From contig JAFAZW010000053.1 of assembly GCA_019239415.1 (NCBI GenBank), positions 31,105 through 95,104 on the forward strand: a stretch of 64,000 bases of DNA, given 5' to 3'. Source of the stretch: Alphaproteobacteria bacterium. Its GTDB lineage: Bacteria > Pseudomonadota > Alphaproteobacteria > Sphingomonadales > Sphingomonadaceae. Each line of letters opens with the position of its first letter. Positions within the stretch are counted from its first letter, which is position 1. Made by a program: the position numbers and the translations under genes. Of this stretch, positions 31,732 through 41,438 are shown piece by piece. The notes under the pieces were generated by a model. It was not told the DNA's origin. It did no database searches and worked only from the letters and a program-made list of their open reading frames with translations.

Positions 31732-32844
31732 TTACCGCCCGCCGTGATCGCGGCCGCCACGATAGCCGGCGAGGTCCATTCCCTCGACTTCGCGGTGGTA
31801 GGCGATGGCGGCGCGGACCGTCGCCTGCATCGCCGCCATGCGCTGCTGGAGCGGCGCCGAGCTACGGCGGATGAGCACGGCCATCGCGTAGGAATGGCCG
31901 TCGGGACCGGTGATCACGCCGATGTCGTTATAGCCCGCCTGGACCCCGCCCAGCACCTGGCCGGTGCCGGTCTTGTGGCTCAGCGTCCAGCCGGGTTGCA
32001 GGCCGCCCTTGAGGCGCTGCGGGCCGGTCCTGGTGTGCGACATGATGCCGAGCAGGCGTCGCGTCGACGCCTCCGAGAGCAGTTCCCCGCGCTTGAGGCG
32101 GGTCAAGGCGTCGACGACGCCGAGCGGCGTCGCGCCGTCCATCGGGTTGGCGATGTAACGCTCGAACGCGGCCTTGCGCGCCGAATAGGGAAGGGCATCG
32201 CGCGCCTTGTAGAAGCCGCCGTTCGAGGCATAGCTCTGGTGCCATTCGATGCCGGCGATCGCGCTCTGCAGCTTGCGCTCGCCGGGCCCGAAGCGGATGC
32301 CGCTGATCCCGCTCGTCCGTAGGAACGCGCGGACCGCCTCGGGTCCGCCGGCGCGCCACAGCACCGCGTCGTTGCAGGTATTGTCGCTCTGCTGCAGCGC
32401 CCGCGTCATCAGCTCGGCGATGTTGGTGGTGTAGCCGTTGGCGCCGATCTGCGCGGCGATCGGCTGGTGGAACAGTGTGATGTCGCTTCTGTGCAACGTG
32501 AAGGGGGCGGTGAGGCTCAGCTCGCCCTTGTCGACCTTGTCGAGCGCGGTCAGCGCCACCCAGAACTTGCTGACGCTCTGCTGCGGGAAAAAGGTGTCGC
32601 CGTCATAGGCGGTGGTCCAGCCGGTCTGCACGTCCTCGATCGCGATGCCGATGTCGCCGTTGAAATTCTCGCCGATCGCGCGGATCGCCTGGGCGAGCGC
32701 GCGTTGCGCCGCGTTCTCGGGCGCCATCGAGCGCGGCGGCTGGGCGGCACCGACGGCCTGCGGCACGAACGAGCTCAGCAGCGCGGCGGCCGGGAGCAGC
32801 GCCAGACGCGCGGCGCGGCGGGAGAGACGATACGCGACGGACAT
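31732..32844 (-). CDS. Class A beta-lactamase
   Basis: A 370-residue periplasmic serine beta-lactamase. A Sec-type signal peptide (basic start, hydrophobic core, cleavage near VGA-AQ, residue 33) is followed by the class A motifs: S90-V-S-K93, S153-D-N155, and K291-T-G293. The omega loop reads E189-RKLQ, so the general-base Glu is present while the usual Asn of ExxLN appears to be Gln. ATG 32844 is preferred over GTG 32853 because AGAGGGG lies about eight bases upstream. The C-terminus is longer than in TEM-type enzymes. The substrate range is unknown. Confidence 0.88.
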   Translation of the reverse strand: MSVAYRLSRRAARLALLPAAALLSSFVPQAVGAAQPPRSMAPENAAQRALAQAIRAIGENFNGDIGIAIEDVQTGWTTAYDGDTFFPQQSVSKFWVALTALDKVDKGELSLTAPFTLHRSDITLFHQPIAAQIGANGYTTNIAELMTRALQQSDNTCNDAVLWRAGGPEAVRAFLRTSGISGIRFGPGERKLQSAIAGIEWHQSYASNGGFYKARDALPYSARKAAFERYIANPMDGATPLGVVDALTRLKRGELLSEASTRRLLGIMSHTRTGPQRLKGGLQPGWTLSHKTGTGQVLGGVQAGYNDIGVITGPDGHSYAMAVLIRRSSAPLQQRMAAMQATVRAAIAYHREVEGMDLAGYRGGRDHGGR

Positions 32845-33024
32845 GGTGAACACCCCTCTAAGCCCTTCTACCCAAGGCGAATCATCATAGGATGAAATGG
32901 TAAAGCGCCAGCGTACAAGCCGTCGCCGGCGACGAGCCGTGCGCCGCCTGCGGCAGACTCCCGGTGCTAGAAGCTGAACCGGGCGGAAAGTCGGATGTCG
33001 CGCCGCGCGAGCGGCGCATGGTCC

Positions 33025-35271
33025 TCAGAAGCGCTTCGTCACGCCGATAAAGAATCCACGACGCTGCCCCCATTGCGGCGCGCCGACGCCGACGCCTTGG
33101 CCGCTTCGGATCTGATATTTGCGGTCGAACAGGTTGAGCACGTCGACGCGGAGGGTAAGGTCCTTGAGTACGCCGGGGCCGCTGAAGTTCTGCGCGAGAC
33201 CGGCGTTGACCACCCAATAGCCGGGAAGGGCGCCGCCGTTCGGCACGATCCCGTTCGGGTCGTCCGTGCGCAGGCCGCTGCCGTAGACGAAATCGGCGGT
33301 CGGAACGAGGGTGCCGAGCCCGTCGTGGATCGTGTAGCTGGCGCCGCCGGACGCCGTCCATTTCTGCGAGTGGTCGGTGAAAATGTAATGGTTTCGGATG
33401 TAATCCAGCTCGCTCGGCGCAAAGAAATACTGGGCCGAAATGATGTTCTTCGCCTTCTCCTCACCGCGCGAGAGGTTGGCGTAGAGGTCGACAGGCCCAT
33501 GGGTGTAGCTGGCACTGAGCTCGACGCCCCAGGCATAGCCGCTCGCGTAGTTGAAAGGCGAGAGGATGAGGGCGGAACCGAACTGGCCCTCGTCGAGCAG
33601 GTTCCGCTTCTTCTTGTAGTAGGCGTCGATGGCGACCTTCAGTCCGCCCTTCACTCGCTGCTCCACGCCGATATCGAAATAATGCTCCCGCTCCGCCTTC
33701 ACCGGGTCGCCGGTCCGGATCAGCGACTGCTTCGTCGTCGCGTTGAACAGATTGATGTCGGACGGTGCGACGAGCTCCTGGGGCGGCGGGGTGAAGGTTC
33801 TCGCATAGCCGACATGGAAGGTCGTCATCGCAGTTGCCTCCCAGACGAGATTCGCGCGGGGACTGAGCTGGGATTCCCGCGTATAGGCACGCACGATGTC
33901 GAACCGGGCGCCGTAATTGAGCGTCAGCGTGGGCGTCAGCTTCCATTCGTCCTGCAGATAGGCGCCGTAAAGGCGGCCGGTCTTTTCGTGCATGTCGCCC
34001 ATGGTGAGCGGGACGTCGCTGGTCTGCGTGACGACGCAGCTTTCGTCGCCTGCGCAATCGTTCGAGCGCAGCACCGTCGAAAGGACGCGCGAGGTCGTAT
34101 GCTCGTTCTGGAAGAACAGGCCGAACCTCAGCGTGTGATTGGAGCCAAGCTTCTGGCTGCCGTCGATCTGGATGCCCGCGGCGAGGCCGGTGAGCCGCGC
34201 GGCATCGGCGAAACCGTTGAAGATGATGTCGCCGTGGCGCGGGTCGGGCGTGAAGCGGGTCTCCGTGTAGCGGATGAAAGGCGCCACCTGGAGGTTGAAC
34301 GTGTCGCCGCCGGCATATTGGAAGGCGGCGACGCCGTAGTGCGTGATTTCCTTCTGGTTCTGGTCCAGCTTCGCGGAGTCGAAGCTGGACACGCCGTTTA
34401 CGGTGAAGGCCGCAGTTTCTCCGGCCACGTTCGGAATCTGGAAGTGTCCGATGAAGCTGCCGCCGAAGACGGAAATGCGGCTCGATTCGGACAGGATGCC
34501 GGACACGTAGGCGAACGGCCGGAACTGCTCGGTCCGATCGTGCAGCGCGTCGCGGGTCGGCATCGGGTTTTCGATGCCGATGTCGTTGCGCAAATAGCTG
34601 CCCGACAGGAAGAAGCTGACGTTGCCGGAGTTGGCGCGAATCATGGCGTTCGGCTCGATCCAGCCGAAGCTCCCGCCATAGACGCCGAGCTCGGCGCCGT
34701 CGCCGTGCAGCCCCGACTCCGTCTTGAAATTGACGACGCCTGCGGTGCGGTAGCCGTACTGCGCCGGCAGCGTCCCGGTGATGAGCTGGATCGAGCTGGC
34801 GATCCTCGGGTCGAAGGTGGTCCCGAAGCCGCTGATGCTTTCCGGGACGATGACCCCGTTCAGCCGATATTGCAGGTTGCCGTGCTCGTTGCGGACGTGA
34901 AATACGCCGTAGCTGTCCTGGACCACCCCGGGCGCCTGCAGCAGCGACTTGTTCAGGGTGAGGTTGGTGCCGCCCGGCTGCTTCTCGAGCGCCTGGCGGT
35001 CGAACGTATACTGGCTGGCGCCGAGCGAGGGCGTGATCGCATCGCGAGCGATATCGAGCCGCCGCCCGGTGACGACGATCGTGCTGTCCTCGGCGGGGGG
35101 CGTCGAAGCGTCGGGCGCTGCGGGCGTCGCCTGATCGCCGGACGAGGGCGCGGGCGGCTGCTGGGGCGCCTGGGGCGCCGCGGGAGCGGACGACGGCTGC
35201 GGGTCCTGGGCGAGAGCAGCGGCCGGAATCGCGGCGAGAGCCGCACCGGCGAGCCAGAAAATACGAACCAA
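33025..35271 (-). CDS. TonB-dependent outer-membrane receptor
   Basis: A 748-residue outer-membrane transporter. The TTG start at 35271 is chosen because GGAGG lies four to five bases upstream and because it begins directly with a signal peptide (RIFWLAGAALAAIPAAALA). A Pro/Ala/Gln-rich segment of about 45 residues leads to a TonB-box-like STIVVTGRR. The plug domain (about 70-200) has LNKSLLQAPGVVQDSYG and LPAQYGYRTAGVVNFKT, and the rest is a beta-barrel ending in a terminal Phe (GVTKRF). The ligand is unknown; no siderophore or sugar genes adjoin. It could use the same transcript as the beta-lactamase downstream. Confidence 0.93.
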   Translation of the reverse strand: MVRIFWLAGAALAAIPAAALAQDPQPSSAPAAPQAPQQPPAPSSGDQATPAAPDASTPPAEDSTIVVTGRRLDIARDAITPSLGASQYTFDRQALEKQPGGTNLTLNKSLLQAPGVVQDSYGVFHVRNEHGNLQYRLNGVIVPESISGFGTTFDPRIASSIQLITGTLPAQYGYRTAGVVNFKTESGLHGDGAELGVYGGSFGWIEPNAMIRANSGNVSFFLSGSYLRNDIGIENPMPTRDALHDRTEQFRPFAYVSGILSESSRISVFGGSFIGHFQIPNVAGETAAFTVNGVSSFDSAKLDQNQKEITHYGVAAFQYAGGDTFNLQVAPFIRYTETRFTPDPRHGDIIFNGFADAARLTGLAAGIQIDGSQKLGSNHTLRFGLFFQNEHTTSRVLSTVLRSNDCAGDESCVVTQTSDVPLTMGDMHEKTGRLYGAYLQDEWKLTPTLTLNYGARFDIVRAYTRESQLSPRANLVWEATAMTTFHVGYARTFTPPPQELVAPSDINLFNATTKQSLIRTGDPVKAEREHYFDIGVEQRVKGGLKVAIDAYYKKKRNLLDEGQFGSALILSPFNYASGYAWGVELSASYTHGPVDLYANLSRGEEKAKNIISAQYFFAPSELDYIRNHYIFTDHSQKWTASGGASYTIHDGLGTLVPTADFVYGSGLRTDDPNGIVPNGGALPGYWVVNAGLAQNFSGPGVLKDLTLRVDVLNLFDRKYQIRSGQGVGVGAPQWGQRRGFFIGVTKRF

Positions 35272-35420
35272 ATAAACCTCCGACGGGTGCCGCGCAGGAG
35301 CACCGGAAGCGGCCTCTACCGCATAGTGACGGTATAACAATCCTGTCGGCCGCGCTTTCGCAGCCCCTCGCGCCCGGTGCCTTTATCCGCGATGAACGCG
35401 AGGCCTGGATGACAACATTG

Positions 35421-35915
35421 TCATGCCAGGAAAGGCCCGAGCGCGCGCCACGCGGCGAGCTTCGCCTCGAAGGCGAGGGTGTAAGCGGGGCTGCTCGACG
35501 GCAGCGGCACGAGCGCGAGCCGGTCTCGCTCGGCGATTTGCGACATGCCGAGCGCTGCCGATTTGCCGCCGTTGAAGCCGACCGCCCGCAGCTTCGGCAG
35601 CGTCTCGACCAGCGCGGCAAGGGCATTGGGCTCGATGCCGCGGATATTGCCGTCGAGGCTCCCGCGCCGGGTGGCGGTGCGGACCGTGTCCCACAGGCCG
35701 ATGCCGCGGGAAAGCAGCGCTTCCAGCCGCGCCTCGTAGCCGAGCGGCTCCAGGTCGAGCCCCGCGACGGCGCCGATCAGGCGCCAGAACTGGTTGCGCG
35801 GATGGGCGTAATAGCGGCCGCGGGCGAGCGATTCCTCGCCCGGCAGGCTGCCGAGAATGAGGACTTGCGTGCCGGTGTCCGTGACCGGGGGGAACGAGCG
35901 TTTCAGGTCGTCCAA
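35421..35915 (-). CDS. DNA-deoxyinosine (hypoxanthine) glycosylase, UDG superfamily
   Basis: A 164-residue DNA-repair glycosylase. The motif LILGSLPGEESLARGRYYAHPRNQFWRLIG is typical of the family that removes deaminated adenine (pieces visible: GSLPGEES, YYAHPRNQFW). A second motif, VGFNGGKSA, and the C-terminal LPSSSPAYT match the UDG-fold DNA-intercalation loop. The TTG start at 35915 is chosen because AAAGGAGG lies five bases before it; upstream in-frame ATGs would add a long Arg-rich extension without family similarity. It is divergent from the dehydrogenase gene at 36022. Confidence 0.88.
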   Translation of the reverse strand: MDDLKRSFPPVTDTGTQVLILGSLPGEESLARGRYYAHPRNQFWRLIGAVAGLDLEPLGYEARLEALLSRGIGLWDTVRTATRRGSLDGNIRGIEPNALAALVETLPKLRAVGFNGGKSAALGMSQIAERDRLALVPLPSSSPAYTLAFEAKLAAWRALGPFLA

Positions 35916-36021
35916 CGAACCTCCTTTCGGCCGCGCAACCTTGGCGGGCTCGCGGCGTTTCGCTAGCGCCTCCCGTCCGGGAGCGCACCGTCTTTCATGG
36001 GAGAATGGGTTGAGCTTCGTC

Positions 36022-36975
36022 ATGCGGGCCGCGGTCCTCGAAGGGCCGGGGCGGGTGAGCGTCCGGGAAGTCGCGCGGCCGGTGCCGGCACCGGGGCAGG
36101 TGCGGGTCAAGCTCGAAGGCTGCGGCGTCTGCGCTTCGAACCTGACGCCGTGGGAGGGGCCGGAGTGGATGCACTTTCCGACCGAACCCGGCGCGCTCGG
36201 ACACGAAGGGTGGGGAGTGGTGGACGCGGTCGGCGACGGGGTGGAAGGCCTCGCCGCCGGCGACCGCGTGGCGGCCCTCTCCTACCGGAGCTACGGCGAA
36301 TATGACGTCGCCGAGGCTGCGGCGGTGGTGAAGCTGCCCGAGGCGCTGGCCGGGCAGCCTTTCCCCGGCGAGCCGCTGGGCTGCGCCTTCAACATCTTCC
36401 GCCGCGCCGACGTCCGGCCGGGCCAGGATGTGGCGATCGTCGGCATCGGCTTCCTGGGCGCGATCCTGACGCGGCTCGCGACGGATGCCGGCGCGCGCGT
36501 CATCGCCATCTCGCGCCGGTCCTTCTCCCTCGACCTCGCCCGCCGCTTCGGCGCGGCGGAGACGATCCCGATGGACGACCATAGGGCGATCATCGAGCGG
36601 GTGAAGGACCTGACCGGCGGTCGCCTGTGCGCGCGGGTGATCGAGGCCGCCGGCAAGCAATGGCCGCTCGATCTTGCCGGCGAGCTGGTGGCGGAGGGCG
36701 GCAAGCTGGTCGTCGCAGGCTACCACCAGGACGGGCCGCGCCAGGTCAACATGCAGATGTGGAACTGGAAGGGCATCGACGTCGTCAATGCCCACGAGCG
36801 CGACCCGGCCGTGGCGATGCGCGGCATCAGGGAGGCGGTCGAGGCCGTCGCCTCGGGGCGCCTCGACCCGTCACCGCTCTACACCCACCGCTACACGCTC
36901 GACCGCCTCGGCGAGGCGCTCGACGCGACGCGCGATCGTCCGGATGGTTTCCTCAAGGCGCTGGTGACGCCATGA
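36022..36975 (+). CDS. Medium-chain dehydrogenase/reductase (zinc-type alcohol dehydrogenase-like)
   Basis: A 317-residue MDR enzyme. The catalytic domain has GCGVCASNLTPW (catalytic-zinc Cys) and ALGHEGWG (His-Glu). The nucleotide-binding domain has VAIVGIGFLGAILTRLA. The four-cysteine structural-zinc lobe is absent, which places it with short MDR subfamilies that act on sugars or polyols. ATG 36022 is used; a TTG 12 bases upstream is possible. It overlaps the next gene by four bases (ATGA), so the two dehydrogenases likely act in one pathway, for example on an inositol or sugar derivative. Confidence 0.88.
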   Translation: MRAAVLEGPGRVSVREVARPVPAPGQVRVKLEGCGVCASNLTPWEGPEWMHFPTEPGALGHEGWGVVDAVGDGVEGLAAGDRVAALSYRSYGEYDVAEAAAVVKLPEALAGQPFPGEPLGCAFNIFRRADVRPGQDVAIVGIGFLGAILTRLATDAGARVIAISRRSFSLDLARRFGAAETIPMDDHRAIIERVKDLTGGRLCARVIEAAGKQWPLDLAGELVAEGGKLVVAGYHQDGPRQVNMQMWNWKGIDVVNAHERDPAVAMRGIREAVEAVASGRLDPSPLYTHRYTLDRLGEALDATRDRPDGFLKALVTP

Positions 36976-37958
36976 CGTCACGGCCGCGCGTCGGTTTCCT
37001 CGGCGTCGGCTGGATCGGCCGCCACCGGGTGGAGGCGATGCTCGCGACCGGGGCCATCGAAGCGGCCGCCGTCGCCGATCCTTCGGCCGAGATGGCGGCC
37101 GAGGCGCTGAAGCTGGCGCCGGACGCGAAGCGGGTCGGCGGATTGGAGGGCCTCTTGGCGGAGCGCCTCGACGGCATCGTCATCGCGACGCCGAGCGCGC
37201 TCCACGCGGAGCAGTCGATCCGGGCGCTGGAAGGCGGCGCCGCGGTCTTTTGCCAGAAGCCGCTCGGGCGGACGGCACACGAGGCGGCCGCCGTGGTCGC
37301 GGCGGCGCGGAGCGCGGACCGGCTCCTCGCGGTGGACCTCTCCTACCGCTTCACCGAGGCTATGCGCCGCATCCGGCGGCTGCTCGAAGAGGGCGCGCTC
37401 GGCAGCGTCTATGCGGTGGACCTCGTCTTCCACAATGCCTACGGGCCCGACAAAAGCTGGTTCTACGACCCGCTTCTGTCCGGCGGCGGGTGCGTCATGG
37501 ATCTCGGCGTTCACCTTGTCGATCTCGCCTTATGGTCGCTTGATTTTCCATCGGTTGAAGCCGTTTCCGCAGACTTGCTCTCGGGAGGCGCGCGGCTGCG
37601 CGACGGCCAGGTCGAAGATTATGCCGTCGCCAACCTGACCCTTGAGGGCGGCGCCTCGGTCCGCCTCGCCTGCTCGTGGCGGCTGCCCGCCGGGCGCGAG
37701 GCGGTGATCTCCGCGGCCTTTTATGGCACGAACGGCGGCGCGGCGCTGCGCAACGTCGGCGGCTCCTTCTACGATTTTACCGCCGAGCGTTACCGGGGCA
37801 CCGCCACCGAGACCTTGGCGTCGCCGCCCGATGCCTGGGGCGGCCGGGCGGCGGCCGACTGGGCGGAGCGGCTGGCGCGGGGCGAGCGCTTCGATCCGGC
37901 GGCCGAGCGTCTCGTCGACGTCGCGCGCGTCCTCGACGCGATCTACGGGCGCGCTTAG
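36972..37958 (+). CDS. Gfo/Idh/MocA-family oxidoreductase
   Basis: A 328-residue NAD(P)-dependent sugar or cyclitol dehydrogenase. The Rossmann motif is VGFLGVGWIG near the N-terminus, the family EKP motif appears as CQKPLGR near residue 89, and the catalytic DxGxHxxD motif appears as MDLGVHLVDLALW near residue 180. Coupled by ATGA overlap to the MDR gene. Two dehydrogenases in tandem recall oxidation and reduction at adjacent carbons of a sugar, but the substrate cannot be assigned. Confidence 0.92.
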   Translation: MTSRPRVGFLGVGWIGRHRVEAMLATGAIEAAAVADPSAEMAAEALKLAPDAKRVGGLEGLLAERLDGIVIATPSALHAEQSIRALEGGAAVFCQKPLGRTAHEAAAVVAAARSADRLLAVDLSYRFTEAMRRIRRLLEEGALGSVYAVDLVFHNAYGPDKSWFYDPLLSGGGCVMDLGVHLVDLALWSLDFPSVEAVSADLLSGGARLRDGQVEDYAVANLTLEGGASVRLACSWRLPAGREAVISAAFYGTNGGAALRNVGGSFYDFTAERYRGTATETLASPPDAWGGRAAADWAERLARGERFDPAAERLVDVARVLDAIYGRA

Positions 37959-37993
37959 CGAAATCGCAACGGCGCCCCGCTAGGCCGGCCGCG

Positions 37994-39088
37994 ATGGCCT
38001 CCGCCCCTGAACCGCGCACCGACGAACTGCTGCCGCTGACGGCGATCCGCGGCCTCGCCGCCTGGTGGGTGGTGCTGTTCCACCTGCGCTTCCTGCTCGC
38101 GCCGTGGATCCCGACCTCTGTGCTCGCGGTGCTGGCGCGGGGCAATCTCGCCGTCGACCTGTTCTTCATCCTCTCCGGCTTCGTCATCGCCCTCAATTAC
38201 GGTGAGCGCGTCGGGACCGGCGGAGCGGCCGGCTATCGCGACTTCCTGGTCCGCCGCTTCGCGCGCGTCTACCCGCTCCACCTCCTCATCCTGCTCGGCT
38301 TTGCCGCCTACGCCCTCGCCGCCGCCGCTTTCGGCACCGCCCGCCTCGCCGAGCAGGGATGGGAGTATTTCGGGGCGTCGCTGCTGCTCGTCCAGAATTG
38401 GGGATTCGCCGACGAGGCGCGGTGGAACGTGCCGGCCTGGTCGATCTCGACCGAGGCGCTCGCCTATCTCCTCTTCCCGCTGCTCCTGACGCTGCTCAAG
38501 CCGGCGCGGCGGCGGCTCTGGCTGCTCGTCGCCGCCGTCGCCGGGCTCGGCCTGAGCGTCGAGCCCTTCTTCTGGCTGACCGGCCATCCGTTTCCCAATG
38601 CCGTCGCCGAGACCGGCCTGTTCCGCTGCCTCGCGCAGTTCGCGATGGGCATGGCGCTGTATGGCCTGTGGCTCCGGCTCCCCCGCCGGCGCTGGCTTGC
38701 CGGGCTGCTCGTGGGGGTCGCGGCGTTGCTGGCTATCGGCTTCGTCCTGTGGAACGCGCCGGTCGTGCCCATCGCCTGGGCCGCGCTGATCCTTGCCCTG
38801 GCATGGTCGCAGGGGCCGGGGATCCTCGTGGCGCCCGGCCTCGTCTGGCTCGGCCGCATCAGCTACGCGACCTATCTGTCGCATTACCTGCTGCTGACCC
38901 TCTTCAAATATGCCTTCGTCACCGCCGGGGAGCCGGTGTCGCCGCCGCGCCTTGCGCTCTACCTGTTCGCCGTGCTCGCCGCCTCGGCAGGTCTCTACCA
39001 CGGCTTCGAGCGGCCGGCGCAGGCGTGGTTGCTCGCCCGGTGGACGGCGCGCCACGGCCGCCGCCGAGAGCTGGTCGCCGCCGAATGA
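37994..39088 (+). CDS. Acyltransferase 3 family membrane protein (OafA/YrhL-like)
   Basis: A 364-residue inner-membrane protein with about ten helices. The N-terminus has LTAIRGLAAWWVVLFHLRF, where the His after the first helix is essential in acyltransferase 3 enzymes, and the second motif FFILSGFVIALNYGER and RRFARVYPLHLL are also typical. It transfers acyl groups to surface polysaccharides or other carbohydrates. It starts 35 bases after the dehydrogenase pair, so it may modify the product of that pathway. It converges on nrdR with three bases between stops. Confidence 0.92.
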   Translation: MASAPEPRTDELLPLTAIRGLAAWWVVLFHLRFLLAPWIPTSVLAVLARGNLAVDLFFILSGFVIALNYGERVGTGGAAGYRDFLVRRFARVYPLHLLILLGFAAYALAAAAFGTARLAEQGWEYFGASLLLVQNWGFADEARWNVPAWSISTEALAYLLFPLLLTLLKPARRRLWLLVAAVAGLGLSVEPFFWLTGHPFPNAVAETGLFRCLAQFAMGMALYGLWLRLPRRRWLAGLLVGVAALLAIGFVLWNAPVVPIAWAALILALAWSQGPGILVAPGLVWLGRISYATYLSHYLLLTLFKYAFVTAGEPVSPPRLALYLFAVLAASAGLYHGFERPAQAWLLARWTARHGRRRELVAAE

Positions 39089-39091
39089 GCC

Positions 39092-39553
39092 TTATTCGCC
39101 GCCCGCCTCGCTGACCGCGCCGGCAAATTCCTCGAAGTCCTTCGCCTCGCGGAAGTCCTTGTAGACGCTTGCGAACCGGATGTAGGCCACGGGGTCGAGG
39201 GCCTTCAATCCCGCCATCACCATCTCGCCGATCTCGCTCGACGCGATCTCGCTTTCGCCGCTCGTCTCCACCTGGCGCTGGATTGAGGAGACGAGGCGGT
39301 CGATGCGCTCCGGGGCGACCGGGCGCTTGCGGCAGGCGATGGCGATTGAGCGCTCCAGCTTGGAGCGGTCGAACGGCTCGCGGCGGTTTCCGGCCTTGAC
39401 GATGGTGAGGTCGCGCAATTGCACCCGCTCGAAGGTGGTGAAGCGCGCCCCGCAATCCTCGCACTGGCGGCGGCGGCGGATCGACGCCCCGTCCTCCGCG
39501 GGGCGGCTGTCCTTCACCTGGCTGTTCTCATGGGAGCAGAAAGGGCAGCGCAA
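39092..39553 (-). CDS. nrdR: Transcriptional repressor NrdR
   Basis: NrdR (153 residues) represses ribonucleotide reductase genes in response to ATP/dATP. The zinc ribbon cysteines are C3, C6, C31 and C34, followed by the typical [10 protein letters not shown], and an ATP-cone from about residue 46 ([22 protein letters not shown]). It is the last gene of the rpiB-glyA-nrdR operon, three bases after the glyA stop. No NrdR box or nrd gene is seen in the window. Confidence 0.97.
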   Translation of the reverse strand: MRCPFCSHENSQVKDSRPAEDGASIRRRRQCEDCGARFTTFERVQLRDLTIVKAGNRREPFDRSKLERSIAIACRKRPVAPERIDRLVSSIQRQVETSGESEIASSEIGEMVMAGLKALDPVAYIRFASVYKDFREAKDFEEFAGAVSEAGGE

Positions 39554-39556
39554 CGC

Positions 39557-40870
39557 TCAGTCCCGATAGATGGGGAAGCGGGCGCAGAGGTCGCGCACGC
39601 GCTGCCGGACGGCCGTTTCGACCGCGGCGTTGGCCTCGTGGCCGTTCGCCTTCAGCCCGTCCAGCACGTTGGAGATCATGTCGGCGACGTCGCGGAATTC
39701 CTGAACGCCGAAGCCGCGGGTGGTGCCGGCCGGCGAGCCGACGCGGATGCCGCTGGTCTTGACCGGGGGCAGCGGGTCGAACGGGATGCCGTTCTTGTTG
39801 CAGGTGATGCCCGACCGCTCCAGCGCCTCGTCGGCATCCTTGCCGGTGATGCCGAGCGGGCGCAGGTCGACGAGGGCGAGGTGGGTGTCGGTGCCGCCGG
39901 CGACGAGATCGGCGCCGCGCTCCTTCAGGCGGCCGGCGAGCGCCTTGGCGTTCGCGATCACCGCGTTGGCATAGGTCTTGAACTCCGGCTGCAGGGCCTC
40001 GCCGAACGCGACCGCCTTGGCGGCGATGACGTGCATCAGCGGCCCGCCCTGGAGACCTGGGAAGACCGCCGAGTTGATCTTCTTGGCGATCGCCTCGTCG
40101 TCGGTCAGTACCATGCCGCCGCGCGGGCCGCGCAGCGTCTTGTGCGTCGTCGTGGTGACGACGTGGGCGTGGCCGAACGGGGAGGGGTGCTCGCCAGCGG
40201 CGACGAGGCCGGCGAAATGCGCCATGTCGACGAGGAACAGGGCTCCCACCTCGTCGGCGATGGCGCGGAAGCGGGCGAAATCGATGTGGCGCGGATAGGC
40301 CGAGCCGCCGGCGATGATGAGCGCCGGCCGATGCGCCTTCGCCAGCCGCTCGACCTGGTCGAAGTCGATCAGCTGGTCGTCCGGTCGCACGCCGTATTGC
40401 ACCGCGTTGAACCACTTGCCCGACATCGCCGGCTTGGCGCCGTGGGTGAGGTGGCCGCCGGCATCGAGCGAAAGGCCGAGGATGGTGTCGCCGGGCCTGG
40501 TCAGCGCGAGCATCACCGCGCCGTTCGCCTGCGCGCCGCTGTGGGGCTGGACGTTGGCGAACCCGCAGCCGAACAATTGCTTCGCGCGCTCGATCGCCAG
40601 CGTCTCGACCGAGTCGGACGGTGCGCAGCCCTGATAGTAGCGGCGGCCGGGATAGCCCTCGGCATATTTGTTGGTCAGCACCGAGCCTTGCGCCTCCAGC
40701 ACGGCGCGCGAGACGATGTTCTCCGAGGCGATCAGCTCGATCTGGTTCTGCTCGCGGTCGAGCTCGGCGGCGATGGCGTCGGCGACGGCGGGGTCCGATC
40801 GCTGCAGCGCCGCCGAAAAGAAGCCTTCATGCTGGACGTCGGAGACAGGGTGGGCCGGTTGCGTGCTCAT
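39557..40870 (-). CDS. glyA: Serine hydroxymethyltransferase
   Basis: GlyA (437 residues) interconverts serine and glycine and loads tetrahydrofolate with a one-carbon unit. The PLP lysine is K244 ([14 protein letters not shown]), with [16 protein letters not shown] near residue 67, QPHSGAQAN, and [15 protein letters not shown] near the C-terminus. The start overlaps the rpiB stop (ATGA). The operon with rpiB and nrdR is common in alphaproteobacteria. Confidence 0.98.
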   Translation of the reverse strand: MSTQPAHPVSDVQHEGFFSAALQRSDPAVADAIAAELDREQNQIELIASENIVSRAVLEAQGSVLTNKYAEGYPGRRYYQGCAPSDSVETLAIERAKQLFGCGFANVQPHSGAQANGAVMLALTRPGDTILGLSLDAGGHLTHGAKPAMSGKWFNAVQYGVRPDDQLIDFDQVERLAKAHRPALIIAGGSAYPRHIDFARFRAIADEVGALFLVDMAHFAGLVAAGEHPSPFGHAHVVTTTTHKTLRGPRGGMVLTDDEAIAKKINSAVFPGLQGGPLMHVIAAKAVAFGEALQPEFKTYANAVIANAKALAGRLKERGADLVAGGTDTHLALVDLRPLGITGKDADEALERSGITCNKNGIPFDPLPPVKTSGIRVGSPAGTTRGFGVQEFRDVADMISNVLDGLKANGHEANAAVETAVRQRVRDLCARFPIYRD

Positions 40871-41331
40871 GCGGGCTCCTCGGTGGAGGCAAAGGGAGGA
40901 TGGGTCAGCTTGTCGACGCGGCGCAGGTGCCGCTCGCCGCCGAAGGCGGTGGCGAAGAAGGCATCGAGGCAGGCCTTGGCCATTTCGATCCCGACCAGCC
41001 GCGCGCCCATGGCGATGACGTTGGCATCGTTATGCTCGCGCGCCATGCGGGCCGAGAGCGGCTCCGACACGAGCGCCGCCCGCGCGGCGGGGTGGCGGTT
41101 GACGGCGATCGAAATGCCGATGCCGGACCCGCACAGCGCGACGCCGCGGTCGGCCCGTCCGGCGGCGATCGCCTCGGCGAGCCGATAGCCGTAATCGGGA
41201 TAATCGACCGGATCGGCGGCTTCCGGCCCGAGATCGATCACCTCGTGCCCGAGGCCCCGCAGGTAGGCGGCGAGGGCCGCCTTCATGTCGACGGCGGCAT
41301 GATCGGATGCGATCGCGACTCGTTCGGCCAC
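40867..41331 (-). CDS. rpiB: Ribose 5-phosphate isomerase B
   Basis: RpiB (154 residues) interconverts ribulose 5-phosphate and ribose 5-phosphate. The sequence has [13 protein letters not shown] at the N-terminus, the active-site [16 protein letters not shown], and [14 protein letters not shown]. The GTG at 41331 is preferred because it leads straight into the conserved N-terminus and has GGGAG seven bases upstream; the longer frame upstream is unlike the family. It heads the operon with glyA and nrdR. Confidence 0.94.
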   Translation of the reverse strand: MAERVAIASDHAAVDMKAALAAYLRGLGHEVIDLGPEAADPVDYPDYGYRLAEAIAAGRADRGVALCGSGIGISIAVNRHPAARAALVSEPLSARMAREHNDANVIAMGARLVGIEMAKACLDAFFATAFGGERHLRRVDKLTHPPFASTEEPA

Positions 41332-41438
41332 GCTTGTGCTCCCGGTACGGCTTTGAAGCCGGGAGGATAGGGAAGGGGCGGCCGCTTTGCCACCGCTTAT
41401 TCTCGGAACGTCCGCGCCCCTTGCGCGATTCAACCGGC

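Noticed and set aside
35272..35340. Start of the TonB receptor at base 35340
   Set aside because: The extra 23 residues precede a complete signal peptide. The TTG at 35271 has a GGAGG element at good spacing.
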